From positions 371,519-435,518 of the forward strand of contig RQTK01000239.1 in assembly GCA_003991915.1 (NCBI GenBank): a DNA stretch of 64,000 nucleotides, written 5' to 3'. How positions within the stretch are numbered: position 1 is the stretch's first letter; every line of letters begins with the position of its first letter. Below the pieces are notes generated by a model. That model was given only the letters and a program-made list of their open reading frames with translations, was not told where the DNA came from and did not search any database. Below, piece after piece: positions 59,242 to 64,000 of the stretch. A program made the position numbers and the translations under genes. The stretch comes from Elysia chlorotica. Taxonomy: Eukaryota > Mollusca > Gastropoda > Plakobranchidae.

Positions 59242-60896
59242 AGGAAATTGAACCCCGGAAGTTGCTTGCTGAGGACTACGGAGATCTGGAGGAATGTAAG
59301 AGTTGCATAAAATACCATGATTTGTTACTTTACGTTTTTGTTCATTTTTTTTTTCGCACTTACACGTTACCAAATGCTTTGCATTTCATAACTTTGGTTT
59401 TAATGTGTTTACTGACTACGGTATACATGTACCAGGGTAACAATATGTATTGAAAAAAACACCGGGCCTGGTTATGGGCACAACTAAAATAGTTTGAGTT
59501 GAAAAAACTAGCACAATAATGTCTTATGGTACTGACAACTAGCAAATAACTATTGCACAAAAAAAAAAAACAAAAAAAAAACTGGAGTATTTCGGCCTCA
59601 CAAAGAGACTCGAAAGCCTGTAAAGGAATTTTTCAGAATCAATTTTATTATGATTAGCATGTCGCAGAAGAGACGACACCAAGGATGAGCTGTTACAAAA
59701 CAGTGGCGGAAGCTGTCAGCACGGTTCACGACCAGGGTGATTCTCAAGTGGTAGTGGACTAACAACCCATGATGGCCATGCTAGAACATGACAGGTTTAA
59801 ACAAGTACATTTAGTAACAAGTATTAGATCGGCCATAATAAAATGAAAAAGCCAAATTCAGGCGGCTAAATATTGACCTTTTTTTTTTTTGATGATTTAC
59901 CGCCTACCGGGTCATTGACTAGGCTCTATTTGTAACGGTTCTATCTTTCTTGCCCTTCACCCTTGGCAGAGAATTGACTGCGAACCAGAGAGCGCCACCC
60001 ATTTCTATCCCTGGACGGTTTTCTGAGTTGATCCTATCCATAACCTGCTATTGCTATCCTTTTCAGCACACCTCCTTTAACTTGTTTAACTTTAAGTCTC
60101 AAGTGGCTTAGGCTACCCCTGCCCCTTTCTCCATGACTTGATGGTTCCACTGTAGCGCCTGCCTTGTGATACCCATCGCCATCTTCCTTTGCCCCTCTCT
60201 TCCGCCATTCATCTGTGGTTAAGCCCGATATACAATCTCCATATTATTTTTTTTATAACATCTTACTAGGCCTAATTTAACTCAAGGACCCTCCTACAAG
60301 TTCAACATTTATGTTTGTACATGTATGTAGTTTTTAAAAAAATTGTTGGTGTTCCAGTTTTCCCATTTGATCTTTGAATTAAAAAGTCCACTGGTAATCT
60401 TTTTGGTTGCTTTCCAGATTTCTGATGTTATGTGAATGCTGATCTTGCCTTTCATTTTCTCGATTCGTGTCTGCTTAGATATCTCCTTTTAGAACAATGA
60501 TACACAAATTCTAAGATGTACCTCTGATGTCGTTTAGTTGTTTCCCTTGTTGCTATCTCAGGTTTTCATCTTTTTAGTTTACATGCATTTATATGCAGTC
60601 CAACTTCAAAACAGACAGTGGAACTGGAAACCTCACAAAATGAGACTGATCATTTGAATTTCTTATAAACCGAGCAAATTTCAAAGCTACTCCACGTACT
60701 TATATCCTGACATAAGCATGCACAGATATTTAGTTAAAATCACCCGAAAAACGCCCCCCTTTTCTATTTCGAATTCTAGACCTCTTGTATTTACTATTAA
60801 GCTGACAGTCCAAAAAAAAAAGACGTGCAGAGAGATCCCTTCCGCAATGTTCATACGAGAATAGGTGTTCTGTTGCTGCTGCTGCTGCTGCTACTG

Positions 60897-60957
<61 letters not shown>

Positions 60958-60967
60958 GCTGCTGCTG

Positions 60968-61018
<51 letters not shown>

Positions 61019-62207
61019 TTATTATGACGATACAGAACATCAGTCCAACAACTATAGAGTCTTTAACAGACGGAGCTAGATCTAGGAACCAATTAATGAT
61101 GCTAGCGACTGAGGAAAATAAGGTGAATATAGGTTAGAAGGGACAGCTTCAAACATAGATCTAGCTAACACAAGTAGACAGAGACATATTTTAGACTGAT
61201 GACATGGACGGGGATCGAACCCGCACCTTCTACTCGGCACCAATTCGCCTTGCCAAGGCGAAGACCAGTGTGCTTAACCACTCTGCCATTGGCTTTCACA
61301 AAAATGAAAGCTCCTGGCAAAGGACTTTACACACGACTTGCCTTGACTGAGAAATCGCATTTCGCCGAGTTAGACATGTCCAAGTGTATTACAGAACGTA
61401 TCACCATTCTATTATTTATTCTGACTAACGTGAATCCTTAGGGATCCTATAGAGAAACTAGTTTGTTTTCGTTCTGTGCAATCTGCCCGCAGACGGATCT
61501 GTGAAATAGATTGCATTGGTCTATGCCTGCCTTAAGATGAGAATATCCAAGTTGGACTCGATTGAATACTACCTGGTCTCGTCGTCTAGCCAGAGAAATT
61601 CCTGCCCAGTAACCTCAATGTGGTCACATTTCACTTGTGTTTCATTAGAGAGCACTCCACCAAGAGTTCTCCAGAACGGAGCTTCGTGACGCTCTTGGCT
61701 TCACCCACAATTCCTTTCAGTGCCTTGCAAATAGATGTGGATTCAGAACCACCTTTGTTAATACTTATCAATATTATGGAACCCAATGCCCTCATATTAT
61801 GTACGGTATATCCGCGCTCAACTAAATATTGGTTTGAAAATTTGATCATATTTCAATATAAGATACGTAGGCTATACTTTCAAGAGCAGAATTTTCTCAT
61901 TCATGTCAAATTAAGGTTAAAGGAAAAGTTTTTATTATTTTTTTTATAACATGTAAGTAACGGTTTGATTATATTCCCATTTTAATTTTTTATTCAATAT
62001 TTGACCATTGCATCAACAATAATTATCATTCTTCTATCACTCATGTTTTCCCTTTTTTATCTATGCTATTTAGACCCAGGGAAGCCAATCCCCAGGAGGG
62101 TTGAGGTACCCGTGCCACCTGTGATGAGGCGCAGCTACGGCCTGAATTTGGAAGCATCCGTGGACAGTCAAGGGCGGAAACATATGAAGGCCAGGATGCC
62201 CTTGTGA
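59242..62207 (+). CDS. Unidentified protein, two 3' exons (partial)
   Basis: Exon 59242-59295 (acceptor CACACTAG, donor GTAAGA) encodes EIEPRKLLAEDYGDLEE. Exon 62074-62207 (acceptor CTATTTAG) continues in phase with YPGKPIPRRVEVPVPP, then VMRRSYGLNLEASVDSQGRK and HMKARMPL before a TGA. The join makes a Tyr codon. The composition (Pro/Arg/Val-rich, high GC against the surroundings) and matching splice sites argue for real exons, though the small size leaves room for doubt. I do not recognise the family. The first exon needs an upstream exon ending in one base of a codon, which I could not find. A possible poly(A) signal is at 62438-62443. The intron holds a LINE remnant, a trinucleotide repeat and a tRNA-derived SINE. 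Confidence 0.6.
59893..60210 (-). pseudogene. Degraded LINE 3' coding fragment
   Basis: Minus-strand reading across frames gives GERGRGSLSHLRLKVKQVK and DRNGWRSLVRSQFSAKGEG, which follow the GRPxxTW...DRxxWRxLVxxL pattern at the C-terminus of endonuclease/RT proteins, the same region as in the element at 27555. Stops and frameshifts interrupt it. Confidence 0.6.
60614..60700 (+). repeat. Partial Tigger-like MITE end
   Basis: CTGGAAACCTCACAAAATGA then TTGAATTTCTTATAAACCGA parallels the inverse of the right end of the MITE at 54565-54999 (GGAAACCTCACAAAACGAAA). It is a truncated relative. Confidence 0.5.
60873..61025 (+). repeat. (CTG)n/(CTA)n compound trinucleotide repeat
   Basis: CTG units, about 17 CTA units, four CTG units, then about 17 more CTA units ending in ATT. 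Frames of poly-Tyr or poly-Thr here are artefacts. Confidence 0.95.
61200..61357 (-). repeat. tRNA-derived SINE (family C)
   Basis: The minus strand has A box TGGCAGAGTGG and B box GGTTCGATCCC and a Ser/Leu-tRNA-like long arm. However, the 5' end (GCCAATG) does not pair with the 3' end (CCATGTC), so this is not a working tRNA. A block on its far side (61317-61354) recurs at 49759-49796. Confidence 0.6.
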
Positions 62208-63080
62208 TCTGTGGAAGATTTTATCGGCCTCCGTCTTGCGATAACGTTTGGGCCTCTCACACAGTTCACCCCCCCCCCTCTCTTTCTACACAATCCCATC
62301 AAAAGAAAAAAAAAAAAAAGAAAGAGAGCGGCGTGCTTGTGATAGAAGTGCATTCTTCCAATCTCTGACTGCGATATTGTTTTTATTGACATGGTCCAGA
62401 GAGGGCAGATGCAGTCTTGAAGAACGCTAAAATAGTAAATAAAAAAAAACCATTCCTTTAGCTCTTAAACCTACATAGTCATTTATATCAGCGAGGGAGG
62501 GCAAGCGAAACGGACATGTAAACATCATTGAAAATAATAATAATAAATAAAAAATACCACCTAAAAACAGAATGAGTCGCTTCATTGGGATTTGTTACTT
62601 CTCTTGACCGGTTCAGATTTATCATTTTACTTTGAGTTATTATTACACGTTGTCCCCATCTCGTAACACTATTATTACGACAGCCAAACAATACCCCCCC
62701 CCCCACACACACACACCAATCTAGGGTGAAAGATTATATTTGAAAGGCCCCCAAAGCATGATAATCACCCAAGTCTGAAACCCAAGTTGAGTTTGTCTTT
62801 ACGGCGCGTCAGCACAGTAAGGGCTATACTGTGCCCATGATGTCCTATGGCAGTTGATACATCACACAAGTAGCAACGATGATTCCTTGTCTCAGTGGTA
62901 GAATCACAAGAATTGTGCGCAAAAAGGTTGGTTAAAAGTGAAGCTTATTTCCACAACACTGTAAACAGAGTTCATCTGGGTGTGTCCACTGTCCAGATAC
63001 TTAAAACTGTTGCTCATTAATGACATCCTACTCAGCTGCAAGCTTGAGAAAAACGTTTGAAACGTTTGAGCATTCATTCT
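62208..63080 (+). other. Intergenic or 3' UTR interval
   Basis: No gene recognised. It holds a C run (62692-62704), A-rich runs and the family A repeat at 62784-62944. Confidence 0.5.
62784..62944 (+). repeat. Dispersed repeat family A (SINE-like) copy
   Basis: AGTTGAGTTTGTCTTTACGG, ATACTGTGCCCATGATGTCC and GTGCGCAAAAAGGTTGGTTA parallel 29862-30029 over their whole length. Confidence 0.65.
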
Positions 63081-63760
63081 TCTTTATAGATGGGTTGTCG
63101 TTCAGAGAGTTTCTGAAGTGGTTGTAGTGGAGGTACCCAAACATGTGACAAGACAGATCTCCATTTGTTTTGTCAAATGCATAGGTGAAAGCCCGTTTCG
63201 ACTTGAGATCATAATAATGTCATGTTGTGCACTGTCAATTTGGTCTTGTACATGATTGTAGTTCAGTGCACTAGCTTGCGTATTTGGACAGGTGAGCGCA
63301 GACTGCAAATCCATTATCCAAACTGAATCAACGTCACTTTCATTCTTGTCCTTTGCTTTCTCCTGGTGAGTAGCCTTCTTTTTTTCTACGTGTCTCTTGC
63401 GCATTGTCATTTTGATGTGTCCACATTTGGCATTGATGCAGACATCACATTGTCTTTGCAGGGTTTGAAGACCGGCAGCTTTTGCCCGTGAAATGTTTTA
63501 TTGAAAAACTTCCATCCAACTGCCTTTCTTTGACTGGTCAGAAATGTTTCTTGATAATCGCGATGCATATCCCTCATTTTCTACATGGAAAGAGAAACTT
63601 TTGTTTTCTAATTTCTGTAACAGTGAAAGGCTTCTGTTGGCAAGCTATTGAACCAGTCAGTCATAAATGCCTCGTCCTCTTATTCAAGCGGCTCTGAGAT
63701 CCCACTTGGGGCTATGACTGGCACAGATTCTTTCGTCTCGTCGATTTTTGTGGTCATCCA
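63060..63760 (-). pseudogene. Decayed repeat-type protein fragment
   Basis: The minus-strand frame 63102-63410 (KRHVEKKKATHQEKAKDKNE, then DLQSALTCPNTQASALNY) continues in other frames: upstream FHGQKLPVFKPCKDN and QCDVCINAKCGHIK; downstream AFTYAFDKTNGDLSCHMFGY. The layout C-x2-C, a charged helix, DLQxxLxxP and ALxY is one I know from many uncharacterised, often repeat-encoded invertebrate proteins. At least two frameshifts and several stops show decay. The family name and origin are uncertain. Confidence 0.5.
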
Positions 63761-64000
63761 AATTCCAATTTATCAATGTTCTTTCCTTAGAGTTAGAGCA
63801 TTGGCTACCATGGCCTTGTATAATTGATGCTTTGCTCCTCCTTTTTCAAGGGTATACTATTTTGTAAACCATACTTCTGCGTGATAATCTCCTGCTTTTA
63901 GCTGCTTTTCTGCAAGGGTCTGCACATACATGTAGTTCGTTTTTCATCTCAAGAGGCCTTCTGCGAAAATGAATCGAACATTTTCAACCTGTCTGCAAAA

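Noticed and set aside
60825-61137. Poly-Tyr and poly-Thr frames
   Set aside because: Produced by the CTA/CTG trinucleotide repeat.
61200-61300. Possible minus-strand tRNA-Ser/Leu gene
   Set aside because: A and B boxes are good but the acceptor ends do not pair, and an adjoining block is repeated at 49759. It is called a tRNA-derived SINE.

Overview
The window is eukaryotic nuclear DNA. It is AT-rich and intron-rich, with GT-AG introns, long 3' UTRs, many microsatellites and dispersed SINE/LINE/MITE fragments. The gene set, together with frequent TACATGTA words and SINE ends of a type I associate with molluscs, suggests a lophotrochozoan, most likely a gastropod. That assignment is inference, not a search result.

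Layout. 1-5.4 kb: a locally duplicated tRNA-Leu array with three AAG genes, one TAG gene and one broken copy. It is interrupted by a Ty3/Gypsy-type retrotransposon truncated in pol but keeping its 181-bp LTR. 5.9-8.1 kb (+): the last two exons of a receptor-type guanylate cyclase. 11.4-16.7 kb (-): a six-exon HTATIP2/TIP30-like SDR oxidoreductase. 17.4-22.5 kb (+): a seven-exon MOB3 gene, head-to-head with HTATIP2 and followed by a very long 3' UTR or intergenic stretch. 27.5-28.5 kb: a 5'-truncated LINE fragment flanked by 89-bp direct repeats. 30.8-37.8 kb (-): a ten-exon PDHX (E3-binding protein of the pyruvate dehydrogenase complex). 37.8-45.2 kb: no recognisable gene; it holds (CT)n, a tandem poly-C/poly-T duplication, MITEs and a clear piggyBac-like MITE. 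45.2-50.7 kb (-): five-exon RPS11 with a 5'-TOP-like start. 51.4-55.5 kb (+): three-exon NDUFV3 (complex I), head-to-head with RPS11, with a LINE reverse transcriptase in intron 1 and a Tigger/pogo-like MITE in intron 2. 59.2-62.2 kb (+): two exons of an unrecognised gene. 63.1-63.8 kb (-): a decayed protein fragment, probably repeat-derived.

No operon-like organisation is seen. The two divergent pairs (HTATIP2/MOB3 and RPS11/NDUFV3) each have about 700 bp between start codons, and both intervals, with the introns next to them, are rich in CTAGATCTAG-type palindromic words. PDHX and NDUFV3 are both mitochondrial energy-metabolism genes, but nothing in the sequence shows co-regulation. I reconstructed the exons of five genes by hand from splice consensus and reading phase. 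HTATIP2, MOB3, PDHX, RPS11 and NDUFV3 close without a frame break at 286, 219, 496, 156 and 108 codons.

I did not find a convincing novel defence, toxin or other accessory system. The most interesting items are the tRNA-Leu array with a one-base anticodon switch, the LINE with unusually long flanking duplications, the piggyBac MITE bracketed by further direct repeats, a perfect 21-bp hairpin, the palindromic words near divergent promoters, and the unidentified gene at 59-62 kb.
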